Source of the DNA: Ulota crispa
Lineage: Eukaryota > Streptophyta > Bryopsida > Orthotrichales > Orthotrichaceae
Reading direction: 5' to 3'
Length of the DNA: 64,000 bases
Assembly: GCA_963920765.1 (NCBI GenBank)
Contig: OY987245.1
Coordinates: 2,124,727 to 2,188,726, forward strand
Shown here in pieces: positions 1-11,034 of this stretch. The stretch's first letter is position 1; each line of letters opens with the position of its first letter. The notes beneath the pieces are model-generated. The model was not told the origin of the DNA, made no database searches, and saw only the letters and a program-made list of their open reading frames with translations. The translations under genes and the position numbers were made by a program.

Positions 1-539
1 TCACGGAGGGATAGACTGAGAGAACCTAAAATATCATAAAAGTCAATGAGCTCCTGCTGCTGAAACTCGAAAGTTTGCAAAGTGGCTGGCTCATATGTAC
101 AGTTTCAGTACAAAATTCGAATGCTGAACGTACGTGTTCGAAGTTTTGAACCTTCCTTATATATTTGTTTCAGCACAAAATAATCTGCTTAGCTAGCCTC
201 CGATCAGGCTGTAATCATTTACCAGAGCTGAACTTCGAGACTGGAACGGTCGATCTCTCTCCAGGCATCATGCACAGTACACACAACAGGATACCGTAAT
301 ATGCCACGTACGTCTACATGTATGCCAAATTTTCTTCATTACCTGGATCTCGTGATGTCAGCAAAAGGGATTGAAGCCTTCAAGGATTGTGTCATGGAGC
401 TAAGAGGCGAAGCAGTTTCCCGTTGCGCATGCACCGTCTGTCGCCGGTGACAGGTTCAATTAACCTAGAAAAAGGCAAGGAACGGGGATGGAAGTGGCAG
501 GGCTGCTGGGCGAGTGCACCGGCAGGAGGTTGTAGTGGC
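1..539. other. No gene recognised at left edge
   Basis: I see no coding exon, RNA gene or paired inverted repeat that I can support here. The stretch could hold downstream exons or 3' UTR of the small membrane-protein ORF that lies just above it on the minus strand. Confidence 0.3.
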
Positions 540-743
540 TTACAGTGTGGGAGCGAAGTCTGGAATGGTGAAGTTGTTGCGAGATTGACTAACCTTGATG
601 GACGAGGAACCAAAGCGCATCCAGGCGTCGCCCACAGTCCACACCAGCACGGACGCCAACAAAAGCAGCGACACGGCGTACGCCTTCATCACCAGGATCG
701 ACACCTCGCCTTTGTTTTCCAGATCCCACTGCGGCCTCGCACC

Positions 744-776
<33 letters not shown>

Positions 777-791
777 GGACTTATACGTCAT
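540..791 (-). CDS. Possible small Ser-rich single-pass membrane protein
   Basis: This 83-codon minus-strand reading frame is not one I recognise. It begins with a short polyserine run of ten residues, encoded by a CTG/CAG triplet repeat at about 747-776. A hydrophobic helix follows (AYAVSLLLLASVLVWTVG, about residues 37-54), as in a one-pass membrane protein. A donor-like GTTAGT follows the codons for SSSIK, so the real protein may splice away from the last 17 residues. The opposite strand carries an equally long frame through the same triplet repeat, but it lacks a sensible membrane segment. It may be a genuine short gene, a first exon, or chance; transcription is unproven. Confidence 0.3.
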
Positions 792-979
792 GTCCCTAAG
801 ATGGATCTGCTCGCTTTTGCAACACTAGTTGTGAATGCACGCTACCGGAACAAAAACATGGAGTCTAGCATACGTGTCCTCACAAAAATACTGATCAAAG
901 ACAGAAGCGTGAGCCTGCGTTAACAGACGAGTGAGTTCTGGTTTTGTTGTGACTCGAGCAGTGGTGAATGAAGAAGCGA

Positions 980-2362
980 TCAAAGGCTGAGATGGCTGGA
1001 GCTTAGGAGTTGTCTCTCGTGATGTTGGGGTTTTGTGAAAGAAAGGGAAACATGGTTGGTGCCGCCTCTAGAAATGTGGGTGGGGAGAAGGGGAGATGCA
1101 CCTGAGTGAACCTGGTTCGGTACTGAGTAACGTCGAGACGTTGCTATGTCGTTCCATGCACTAAAAGCGTTACATGAACCTGGCCTACTGAACCGTTCAA
1201 TGCCGATTTGCCAGCTGTAACTACAGTTAGTAGCTAGACGTATTGCTGTCAAGAACATAAGATATGCTCCCCAAATCCTGCTTAGTTTGTTCACCCTAGA
1301 TTGTAAGATTCCCTCCCGAGAATCTTCATCATGCACTGCACCAGGGATTAAATTGGAATTTTGTGTTTGGTGCTAATCTGGCGATTGTCTTTTTTTTGGG
1401 TGCAAATCTGGCTTCTTTCATTTATTTTTTGGTGAAGTCCATAGGTGATTCTCAAATTTTAGTGTAAAAAGACATCTAAAGCAAATGATTGTGGCATGAC
1501 ATGTGTGGCAAAGAGGGGCAAAAGCAGTCCCTTTCATTGGTGAATTTTAGCAAATTACACTCACTCCTAAAAAAATTAAATTTGTTTTTTTAGAGATTTG
1601 TAGCCTCAAACAAAAACACTAACCTACATGCAATATTTAGTGTAGCTTAGTTGGGCACAATAGACCAATGAAATTGATTGATTGTGCCATGCCATCTTTT
1701 GTTTACGTAATTTAACCAATACATATGTGAAACGTAGTATTTATCAATCAAAGTAGTATTTTTTTATGCCTCAATAAAATCATGGTACTTTGGAACCAGA
1801 ATTAGGACACCATATAAACTTAAATTTGTGTGGACTGTGGACCCACTTGAGAAGCTTTTACAATTTGGTACTATAATTGATGGTCATGCTAGTACAATTA
1901 CCACATACAAAGAAAATTATACATTTATTGTGCTTGTCACTAGTAAATAGTGATGGTGCTACCTGACGACATGTCTATATCTAGTAATGATATAAAGAAA
2001 ATTTTGACAAAACATTTTCACTAAAAACCCTACCCCTAGCGTTAATTTCAGGTGTCCCTCCAAAAGTTTCGCTTCCTGGCGACATTTTGCCCCAAAAGAA
2101 AATGGTGCAGTGACTGCACCATTCCTTTGACAAAATCTTATTTTTTGTCTCCTTATTTTTTTGTTTACAAATGAAGGTGAATTTACTGTGAGAACTGACA
2201 ACCGGCCTGCTATGGTGGTAAGATGTTCCATCGGTGCCTCCTTGCAACTTGCAAGACTACGGAGTTACGGTGAAATGAAGTATTTAATTATGACTATTCA
2301 TGTAATTATGGATTTTTTATGGATTTTTTTTTTTAATGTCTCTAAACGAGATCTCTAAAATG
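980..2362. other. Intergenic, no supported gene
   Basis: The stretch is AT-rich with only short, unconvincing reading frames. I see no motif of a known family and no clear terminal inverted repeats. Confidence 0.4.
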
Positions 2363-2613
2363 GCCATATTTGTTAAATTGTGAATAGTGGAGATATCATT
2401 TTGTATTCCACCTTAAACCCAAAAAGTTGCTTTAAATCAGATTCAAAGGTAACAAATTCAGTCTAAGCCACTAAGATTTTTCCCTCGCAAATTCCTTTTC
2501 TCAAGTGAGGGCAAGTGTACTAAAGAAAATGCTGGAGCTCAAATTAAGGTGACCACCTTAATCCTTCAAAAGTTTCAAAATGTACTCTTTTTCTCAATTT
2601 AACAAAAATTACG
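2363..2613. mobile_element. MITE, CACCATATT family, copy A
   Basis: About 250 bp bounded by imperfect inverted ends resembling CCATATTTGTTAAATTG and its reverse complement. The interior matches copies B, C and D closely, including the block around CCACCTTAAACCCAAAAAG and the stretch near TGAGGGCAAGTGTAC. There is no coding capacity. It is one of four copies within about 2 kb and probably belongs to a non-autonomous hAT-like family. Confidence 0.6.
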
Positions 2614-2710
2614 TTTAAATCTCTTGCATGTATACCAAAATATTTTGCAAACTAGAAACAATTTTTGAGTTTATACTTACAGAATGTGGAGAGTCCATAA
2701 ACAGGTAGAA

Positions 2711-2954
2711 CACCATATTTGTTAAATTGGGAAAAACAGAGGTACCATTTTTTACTCCACTTTAAATCAAAAAAATTACTTTAAATCAGATTTGAAGGTA
2801 TCAGATTCAGTTTGAGCCACTAAGATTTTTTCCTTCCTCCTCTCAAGTAAAAACACATGTACCAAAAAAACAATGCGAGCTTGATTTTAGGTGATCACCT
2901 AAAACCTTAAGAAGTCCAAAATGTACTCTTTTTCCCAATTTAACGAATATGGTG
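2711..2954. mobile_element. MITE, CACCATATT family, copy B
   Basis: This is the cleanest copy at 244 bp. It starts CACCATATTTGTTAAATTGG and ends with the near-perfect inverted complement reading CCAATTTAACGAATATGGTG. The interior is shared with the other three copies. No matching target duplication is obvious at its edges. Confidence 0.75.
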
Positions 2955-3215
2955 TTGTAATGAGTTTCAAAAACTGAAGATAATTGGGATGAACCTAAAA
3001 GAGCAGCCTACTTAATCTAAATGATAGGTACATACAGTATGCACAACCAAAACGAGTTTTCCTTGTTGCAACACGGAAAATATTGTTTTGACTTTTGAAC
3101 ATAGTAAAATGAATTTTGTTTCATATTTGTTCCCAAAGGCTACTAGAATGCAATATTCATTAATTTGGAATAAAAATGCAATTTTGAGACATCTGGATTT
3201 TATTTTTTAAGTACA

Positions 3216-3333
3216 TATTTGGTGATTTAGAGTGAATTTTATGATGATTGATTTCTTCAAGACCTTACGTCAATGGTCAATGATGAAATATCTTGAAGGA
3301 ATTATCAAAAAATTCACTTTAAATCACCAAAAT
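3216..3333. mobile_element. Short foldback MITE
   Basis: The left arm TTGGTGATTTAGAGTGAATT is matched in inverted orientation by AATTCACTTTAAATCACCAA. About 118 bp would fold into one long hairpin. No protein is encoded. Confidence 0.55.
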
Positions 3334-3541
3334 TCTCACAAGTCACAAATGAAAAATTTAGTATCATTCCCAAAATCTATTTTGGGAAAGACTTGATCCC
3401 AAATAAACTAATATAGTTTTCAAGTGTTATTGATGCATGTACCAAAACATTGTTTCTACTAATAAAAAGAAATAGATCATTTAAAAATGAGTAGAATTTT
3501 CCTAGCTTATATTTTGTTGAGAAATGTCCAACGATCATTAA

Positions 3542-3938
3542 CACCATACACAGGTAAAAAAACGGGTCTACGATGACTGTGACAATGATTGCAATGACTA
3601 AACAACGACTACAAAATGATTGTAAAATGACTGCATAGTCATGGTTTAGTCATTGTCACTTAATCATTGTAAACCTATTTTTTTACATGTGATATTAGGT
3701 AATTTGGGCAAAAGGGTACCTTTTGGGACTTTTAGGTTCTAGGTGATCACCCTAAACCAAGCTCAAGGTTTTTTTTTGGTATGCGTGCCCTCACCTGAGA
3801 GGAGGAATTTGTGAGGAAAAAATCTTTAGTGGCTCAGACTAAACTTGATACCTTCGAATTTGGTTTAAGGTGACTTTTTGGGTTTAAGGTGGATTACAAA
3901 ATGGTACCTCCCTTTTGCCTAGATTACCTAATATGGTG
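3542..3938. mobile_element. MITE, CACCATATT family, copy C, interrupted
   Basis: This copy lies inverted relative to A, B and D. Its left end CACCATA is separated from its continuation TTAGGTAATTTGGG by a younger foldback insertion. The right end reads CCTAATATGGTG. It is flanked by ATCATTAA on the left and ATCATTAT on the right, an 8-bp duplication with one mismatch, which fits a hAT-like family. Confidence 0.7.
3549..3691. mobile_element. Foldback MITE nested in copy C
   Basis: This 143-bp hairpin element begins CACAGGTAAAAAAACGGG and ends CCTATTTTTTTACATGTG. It is flanked on both sides by ATA. Excising it together with one ATA restores the CACCATATTAGG end of the host MITE, so it inserted after copy C. 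The interior is rich in inverted GACTGTGACAATGA-like blocks. Confidence 0.7.
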
Positions 3939-4101
3939 ATCATTATGAGTTTATAATGTGTCTGACACTCATTGTGATGCATTTAGAAACTAGCAGTCTA
4001 GCACTCATTTAGTAATTCTAGCATGTTCATCACTATTAGTCTAAATCTATGATAGTGGGGCACTAATTTGGAAAGCATGTTGAGTAACTTTGAGTCTTTA
4101 A

Positions 4102-4354
4102 CATGATATTTATTAAAAGGGGAAAAACATGTGTACCATTTTGTATTTCACCTTAATCCCAAATAGCCACCTTAAACTAGATTCAAAGGTATCAGATTCA
4201 GTATGAGCCACTAAAATTTATTCCCTCACAAATTCCTCCTCTCAGGTGAGGCCACGTGTACCAAAAAAAAATGCCGGAGCTTGAATTAGGGTGACCACCC
4301 TAATCATGCAAAAGTCCTGTTTTGTAAGTTTTTTCCCCTTTTAATGAAAATCAC
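4102..4354. mobile_element. MITE, CACCATATT family, copy D
   Basis: About 253 bp with diverged ends (CATGATATTTATTAAAAGGG and CCCCTTTTAATGAAAATCAC) and the shared interior of copies A to C. Fragments resembling the two ends also occur separately near 4670 and 4740, which may be a fifth, broken copy. Confidence 0.6.
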
Positions 4355-4759
4355 ATTCTTTGGTCTCTCATAGATTTCTATACAATATTCATGTGTCATT
4401 TTAAATCACTTGAAATTTGAAACAACACATTCTCAAAATTGGAACAAAGATAAAATTTTGTAATTATTTGCTATTGAGTTTAGATTATATGCATATCATC
4501 ATATGAATACTAGGGGTAGTGTTAAGCAAGATAGATATTTTTTTGAATAAATAAAATTATGAGTTTAATTGTTATTTTAATAATTAGAAACATGTAAAGA
4601 TAGATGATAGTGGAACTTGGCATAATGTAGTAGTGGAGTTAAATTGCATATGCAAGAGGTGTTGCTTTTCCAATTAAATGAATATAGTGATTTGAGTTTT
4701 AGAACAATTTTTCAGTTTTTTTCTAATAAATTAGATAGAATGCCATATTTAGCAAATTG

Positions 4760-5735
4760 TGAAAAATGCAAAGCTTAAAAACAAAAATCCGATAAGTTTT
4801 TGAATTATTGCCACTTAGGGACCTGATCTTGACTCCTAATAGAAAGTGCCCCGTAAATTTGTCACTCAAAAACTTATGTAAACTAATGATATTTGGCTAC
4901 TATCCCCTAAAAAAGACCAACCACTAGATTCAATTAACATTCATACAAGGAAGAATTTTATAAAAAAAAACCATACTGAAAAAGGCAAACGACCCATCTC
5001 TAGTGCCGTTGATATCCAATAAAACAAGTAAATCACTATTGTTGATTAGATTTAAATTATCCCATATTCTTTGTAAGCCAAAGTGATGTCACACAACTAC
5101 AAGTATAGGGTGGGGTGAACATCATTTTGAAACACTTGTCTCATTTTATGAGCCAAAGGTAAAGTGACACATGTACCCCTTCAGTTCTTTGGAAAATTTT
5201 AACCACCAATGGCTAAATGACATGTCTACCCCCATCAATTTTTCATGTACAACATTTAAAAGAGGTAGTAAGTGAGACTGTCGACTCACTATCAAAGGAC
5301 AATGATATGGAAATGGACACTCGGGGTCCATAGAGGCATTTATCATCAAACTTTAACCCCTAAACACTGGGGGTGGTCACTGTGCTTGCCCCAAAACAAT
5401 GTTATACAAAGAACAAGGATCTCTACACTGTTGCCCAAATATTGTTTATTATTTTTGAAAGTTGTAAAAGTCAATAGTGCTAACTACCCTCATGAAAATT
5501 GTAACTAGGGCAGCATGGAACCTTCAACCATGGTTGTCAATCTTCTCACATACTAGAGTTTAAAAAATGTGGGGGTAATTTATAAGACTATTTTTGACAT
5601 TTCAGAATGGAGCACTTCTCCATGACCACTTTTGAAAAAAAAATGGATGCAAAAAATTATTTTTTCAACTCAGAAACTCTTTTTTCCCCACTAATGGAAA
5701 CCGTCTGCTTCGATCTTTAAGGACTAAAACCCTAA
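4760..5735. other. Intergenic AT-rich stretch
   Basis: Only short chance reading frames are present. A single TTAACCCC motif occurs near 5354, but I could not pair it with an inverted partner. Confidence 0.35.
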
Positions 5736-5737
5736 AC

Positions 5738-5970
5738 CAAAGTTTTCAAGTGTTTGTTTTGTTGTGCATGTCACTTCCCTTCTTCCTTTATGTGCACGCA
5801 CAGCAAAAAGTACTCTTCACACAAAGGAAGAAGGGAAGTGACATGCACAACAAAACAAACACCTGAAAATTTTGGTCCAGGCTGGTATTTGTGACATTTC
5901 TGAAAAAGCCTGGGTAATTGGGTATCTATGAAACTATGGCAAACTTCAGGGGTATCCATGAAATTTTCCC
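5738..5970. mobile_element. Truncated Mutator-type MITE copy
   Basis: The right part, from ACCTGAAAATTTTGGTCC through CAGGGGTATCCATG to AATTTTCCCT, matches the complete element at 11914-12235. The left terminal arm is missing. Internally, GCATGTCACTTCCCTTCTTC and its inverted complement form a strong hairpin. It lies less than 100 bp upstream of the RidA start codon, so it may contribute promoter or 5' UTR sequence. Confidence 0.6.
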
Positions 5971-6052
5971 TATCATGAAACCTTAAAACCCTAAACCCCG
6001 CGCTACACCAACAATTCTAACAAGCCCCTGCGAAACTCGGTCACAAGTAGCG

Positions 6053-9032
6053 ATGGCGGTACCCACAATGGCGACCGCATCCCGGTCTCTCGTGCGCGGA
6101 GTCGCCATTGCCACTCCTTCTTCTTCGTCTTCGTCGTCTTCGTCGTCGTGGTGGAAGGGCGCCTCTTCGACATCCGCTCGGTTCGCCCATGCCGGAGCCT
6201 TCTTTGGCGATTGCCATAAGCTCATGCTTCAACCACTCGCACAGGCTCGCGCCCCGCCTCGTTTCTCCGCTCGCAATTCTTCCGATGTCGCAAGTAAGTA
6301 AAATTTTCCGTACCATTGCATTGCGAGTGTTAACATGTACTCCCTCCGTCCCAAATTGATCTTACTATTACACAAAATGTTAGAGATTAATCTTTAAACG
6401 ACCGAAAGGCCCTTTGCGGATAGTATAATACGGGGTATTGGAATGGATCCACACCTTTACTACATTTGAGACCAACAAAGAAGTTGGAGAATAGATCAAT
6501 GTGGTTTTAGTGAGCTACTTGAGATCCCAAATCAAAATTTCTTATTGGTAGCAAATAATAATTATATGTCCGCGTATATACTCTGCCCTATGTCTTTTAA
6601 GGGTTAAGCTTGAAAAGATTCATTTTCAAATTTTTTTGACCTATGAATATAGTTTGATGTCCTTCTATTGTTCTGAAATTTTGAGTTTTAAATTAGTTTT
6701 CAAAGTGTGATTTCAAAGTGCTTGAAATTTGAATTTTTGAGGCACCTTTGAAGAGCACCAGTGGCCACTCATTTGATGACATGAGATTGGTTAGCATGCC
6801 TATGCTTTTGGACTATGTGCGAGTGTCACTAGCTTCCTTTCTCCTCCAACAAGAAGATCATTTTGGGACACTAAAAAAGGACTAAAAAAAGGCCAATAGG
6901 AAGGTCATTTTGGGACGGAGGGAGTAATTCATAAGGCAGGCACACTTTTGTAGCTAAAGGTTTGAAATTTTCTTGGAATTGCTGCTTCGCAAAGAGGAAC
7001 ACATGGTTTATATACTTAAGATGAATATCTCATTTAGCGCCTCTGCCTTATCTTGGAGTTTTAGTTGCAATTTATTTCGGTGTTTCTGTTTTCTGAATTA
7101 ATGTGGATTTTATGCTTGCAGCTGTACAGAAAGAGGCTGTGGTGACAGACAAGGCACCGGCAGCTCTGGGACCTTACTCCCAAGCCATCAAATCTGGCAA
7201 CCTTGTGTTTTGCTCGGGGGTTCTGGGGTTAGTGCCTGAGGTATATGAACCGCTTTGTTATATGTCTCATTTGCTCACAGCGTGGTTATCATGGAAGACT
7301 GACATTAAAGTTTAAAACTTTATCTTCCTCTAGAGCTTGAACCTAATTGAGAATGCACCTATGCTGTCCGGCTCAATGTACAGGCTTACTCTTTTTCTTT
7401 GTTGTTCAATCTTGATCTTTTTTACAAATGTTCATGTCGATTTGACAATTAATCTTAAGCCTTAGTTTTGGAATTGTAGACGGCGAAATTTGTTTCGGAA
7501 GATGTGCAAGGCCAAACTGAACAGGTAAGATTGTTTCGGTTGTCAATGTAGAGAATCTTACTTATGTTACTTTAAGCATTCGACATATGTAGGAATGTGA
7601 TTTTTCGGAGATCATTATGGAGTTGTAGAGAGATCACTTAGGGTAGGTTTTCACTAAAATTTTAGTACTAATTATAAGTTCCTAATACAATTGCTAAGTG
7701 GACAAAATTATTTTCATCCAACGATCAGTGGCCATAGACATTTAGCAAAGTTGTGCTTGCGCTACTTGCTAGTAAGACCAATTGAGTATGGGAATAGATG
7801 AGAAGCTGCTGGTAACAGGGTCTGGATAGGATATGAGATCAAGTTCCTTTAATATCCTCTACCTTAATTCTGTTTCTTAGAATCTGTCTTGTAGCAATTT
7901 CAACTACAACTCCATATTGCATTAGTAGTGATTTTAGCAGAAGATCAATTAAGTAGTTCCTTCCTTATGGGACTATTCCTTTGGCTTCTTCTGCAGATAA
8001 TGAAGAACATGGGTGAGATTTTGAAGGCAGCTGGTGCGAGCTATGGCTCTGTCGTCAAAACCACCATAATGTACTTCTCACTCTCTTCTTCTGGCCGAGA
8101 TGCTTTAGCTGGAATTCATTGCTATAACTAGGTCGCCGTGGAGCTTAAACTTGAGCGCTGCATCAATTTTGATTGTCATATCAAAAATTAGTTATGAAGC
8201 AAACTGGAGATAGTTGTTTAAGGTTGTCCGTTATTCGATGCTTATGTTTGTATGTTTTCTGTGGATGCAGGTTGGCCGATCTTGCAGATTTCAAGGCAGT
8301 GAATGAAATCTATGGAAAATGTGAGTGTTATATCTTTTCACACTCCTGTCGCAGTTTCTTTTTTAATTAATTTTCAAGTATTGATTTTTTTAGTGTCGCA
8401 TAGTTGTATCTAACCAAATTTGATTAGTCTCAGAAGTCACCTTCAGCTATCTGCTCCTAGCAAAATACAATTTTGTGAAATGTACATGCAATTCAATCCT
8501 TAGTGCCCACGACAAAAAGCAGAAGTCCAATTTGGAACCTATTATACTTTAAGTGCAATTACTGTGGGTCAAAGTAATTCTGATAATATTCTCATTGCCA
8601 GATACGGGTTTAAGTAAAAAATATCATTTCTATCTTGTTCATAACAAAACAAGATACCATGCAGTCATGTATGACTGAGTGTCGATACGTAAAAACGATG
8701 TTTGTAAATATGTAATATTTGTAATTTTTTGACAAACAAAGTTACATCAAAGTATAAAACATGATGGAAAATCTATTGCAGCCCACTGTAATTTCATGGA
8801 GAAATGTAGGTGATTATAAAGACTTTCAAGACTAATTCCTTTTTTTTTAAACTATATTTTCTGATTTGTATTTAATAGCTGTGCATTAGCGGGGTTAAAG
8901 ATATTAACATTTTAATAAGTGGCTCCAAATGCAGATTTTCCTGGAACAGCACCTGCTCGTTCAACCTATCAAGTTGCTGCCCTCCCTCTTAATGCACGCA
9001 TTGAGATCGAGTGCATTGCAACGCTCTCATAA
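6053..9032 (+). CDS. RIDA: RidA/YjgF/UK114 imine deaminase, plastid-type
   Basis: This gene encodes a reactive intermediate deaminase, which hydrolyses toxic enamine/imine products of PLP enzymes such as threonine dehydratase. The plant form protects branched-chain amino-acid synthesis in plastids. Six exons close in phase: 6053-6293, 7122-7240, 7480-7524, 7997-8070, 8271-8320 and 8935-9032, giving 208 residues. Residues 1-80 are Ser/Ala/Arg-rich with a ten-serine run, as in a transit peptide. The domain has GPYSQAI (about 97-103), SGVLGLVPE, and the family signature around APARSTYQVA, with Arg185 and Glu200 matching the E. coli Arg105/Glu120 pair. The start is the first ATG of the transit frame. 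Intron 1 carries a Stowaway-like element with a second MITE inside it. Confidence 0.93.
6340..6924. mobile_element. Stowaway-like element in RidA intron 1
   Basis: The element starts CTCCCTCCGTCCCAAATTGA and ends with the inverted CATTTTGGGACGGAGGGAG. It is flanked by TA on both sides, as expected for Tc1/mariner-type MITEs. About 220 bp of its 585-bp length belong to a later TTAA element at 6387-6607. No transposase frame is visible. Confidence 0.8.
6387..6607. mobile_element. piggyBac-type MITE (TTAA), nested
   Basis: Bounded by TTAA on both sides, with ends TTAATCTTTAAACGACCG and CTTTTAAGGGTTAA. The interior (around CACACCTTTACTACATTTGA and TCTTATTGGTAGCAAAT) is closely similar to the element at 45098-45338. 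It sits inside the Stowaway-like element and is therefore younger than it. Confidence 0.75.
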
Positions 9033-11034
9033 CTGCGTTGAGATTGTTTTGGCGCAAATGCTGGGAATTCACTCTCTGTAAGTATTGGTGTTTTTGGTGC
9101 CAGATAACCACATTTAGCTCAAGTATACATTTAACTTGCGCATACGCTCCTAGGAAGATGAGATTTTGTTAGATTTGCAGAAGATAAGAAATTCCCGATG
9201 CTTAAGTTCAATAATCGCTAATCACACATCATAGCAGCAGTTGAGATAGGCTTTTGTTTTCACATCTCTCTTCCAAGACTTACTGCAGTTATTTGTTAAT
9301 TTCCAAGCAGTGAGAGTCACTGGGCTACTCAATGTGCGCCCATGATGGACACAAGTTTCATTATTTGTATTATCTGGCAATATGCGTGGAAATAACATAC
9401 TTGTTTCATATAATCATTTGATATCAATGTTGAGCTACTGTTGCTTATTAAAGGAAGTATATATTGTTAAGCTAGACTTGTTTTGTAAACAAATAATTAC
9501 GTTTAAGAATCAATCCACACAAACTCATGGTATCAAAATGCAAGATTAACTTAGTAGCTCTATATTGTTTTTATTCAAACAAAACCTCATCATTTTGGGG
9601 AAAAATGGCAAATTTTGACAAGTGGCTAATTTTAGAACAAGGACCTCTCAACAAACCAAGTTTAGGAAAAATGGAACTTTACATAATATTGTTTGTTCTC
9701 AGTTGATGAATCTTTGGTGAATGGTGTGGCTTGCTTATTTATGTGTGGTTACTCTTTGAACAACATAACTCATTTCTTGATTTCGAAGGTTTGAGAAGAT
9801 GCATTATAAATATATTGATGAGGTGATAACTTAGTATTTGGCTTTTGAGTTTTGAGATACTTTTGCAAGGTTAGATTTTCTGTTGCTATTACCCACACTC
9901 ATAAATAAAACACGAAACTTAGTATTCATAATCTCTTTTAAAATTACTTAAATCCCAAATATTGACAATTTGAGAGAATAATGAGTTCTGATGGACTTGT
10001 AACAGCAGAAACCTATATCTAACTGTTTTTTTATATATTTCATGGTTTTCATTTGTCGAAGCCACTTTTTGAAATCCATTAGGCATGGTAATAGCTTTGA
10101 TTTGTAATGTTATTACATGATAGTTTTGGACTTATTTTATACAAAATTAATAGAAAGTAATTTTGGGAATTTTTGGAGTTCAACTAACTATTATTCAAGT
10201 AGCACAATATACAAAAAATGTTTTGATGGATGCAAGAAGCATTATTTGGAGACCAAAAAACAATGCACAATCTACACAGAATGCTTAAGGTAAGAAGCTT
10301 AGGAGTAAGATTTGAGACAAAACTATACTAGCTACATGATATATTGCCTCTAGCATTAATAAGAGAAATTTCTTTGACTTGCTAAATAATGTTTTGTATC
10401 AATTTTTAATCCCACACCCTACCATTGGCAGAGTTTGCATGTCCCTTTTTGCCCAAATACAATAGGGGTGTCACGCCTTGCAATACTTGTTCCAAAATTT
10501 GCAGGTCTCTTACCAAGTTTGGCCCAATTTGATTTTGAAATAGGATTCTTAATCTACCTCCTGCAGACCAGCTCTGATACCCCTAATGTAGTTAAGCCAA
10601 ATCAGTGTACCCTGGTTGGATTTTCTGATAGAATCAAGTGCATGTTTCTCAGATTCCACTATTTTGTCCTGCTCCTGAGTAGTGTTCACAAATGTGACTA
10701 TAATTAGCAAAACATCTGCCTAAGTTTTTTGTGGCTACACGAAAGTGAACAACACGGTGTTAAATTTGACTTTATAGCACATTAGCAGTGTTTTTAGCCA
10801 CTTAAAAATTTGTCTGAAAATCACTGGCCCTAAGGGTGCATTTGATGTGAATTTCTCCATCTGTACTTCACACACAATTCCTGGCAAAGCAACAGCAATA
10901 AACTCAATACAAGAACGATGAGATACTAAGGTAGCATTGACTCAGCTTGTTAGCCAAGAAAAGAAATCGATGAAATGAACATTTTTGGCACTTGAAAAGT
11001 TTATTCTATATGCTCATAAACTTACATGCTGATA
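9033..11034. other. Intergenic between convergent RidA and TBCB
   Basis: The stretch holds the 3' flanks of two convergent genes. I see no supported coding exon or paired inverted repeats. One 90-codon frame near 10435-10707 has no recognisable domain. Confidence 0.4.

Noticed and set aside
5354..5380. Isolated TTAACCCCTAAACACTGGGG motif as another TTAA element end
   Set aside because: No inverted partner was found nearby.
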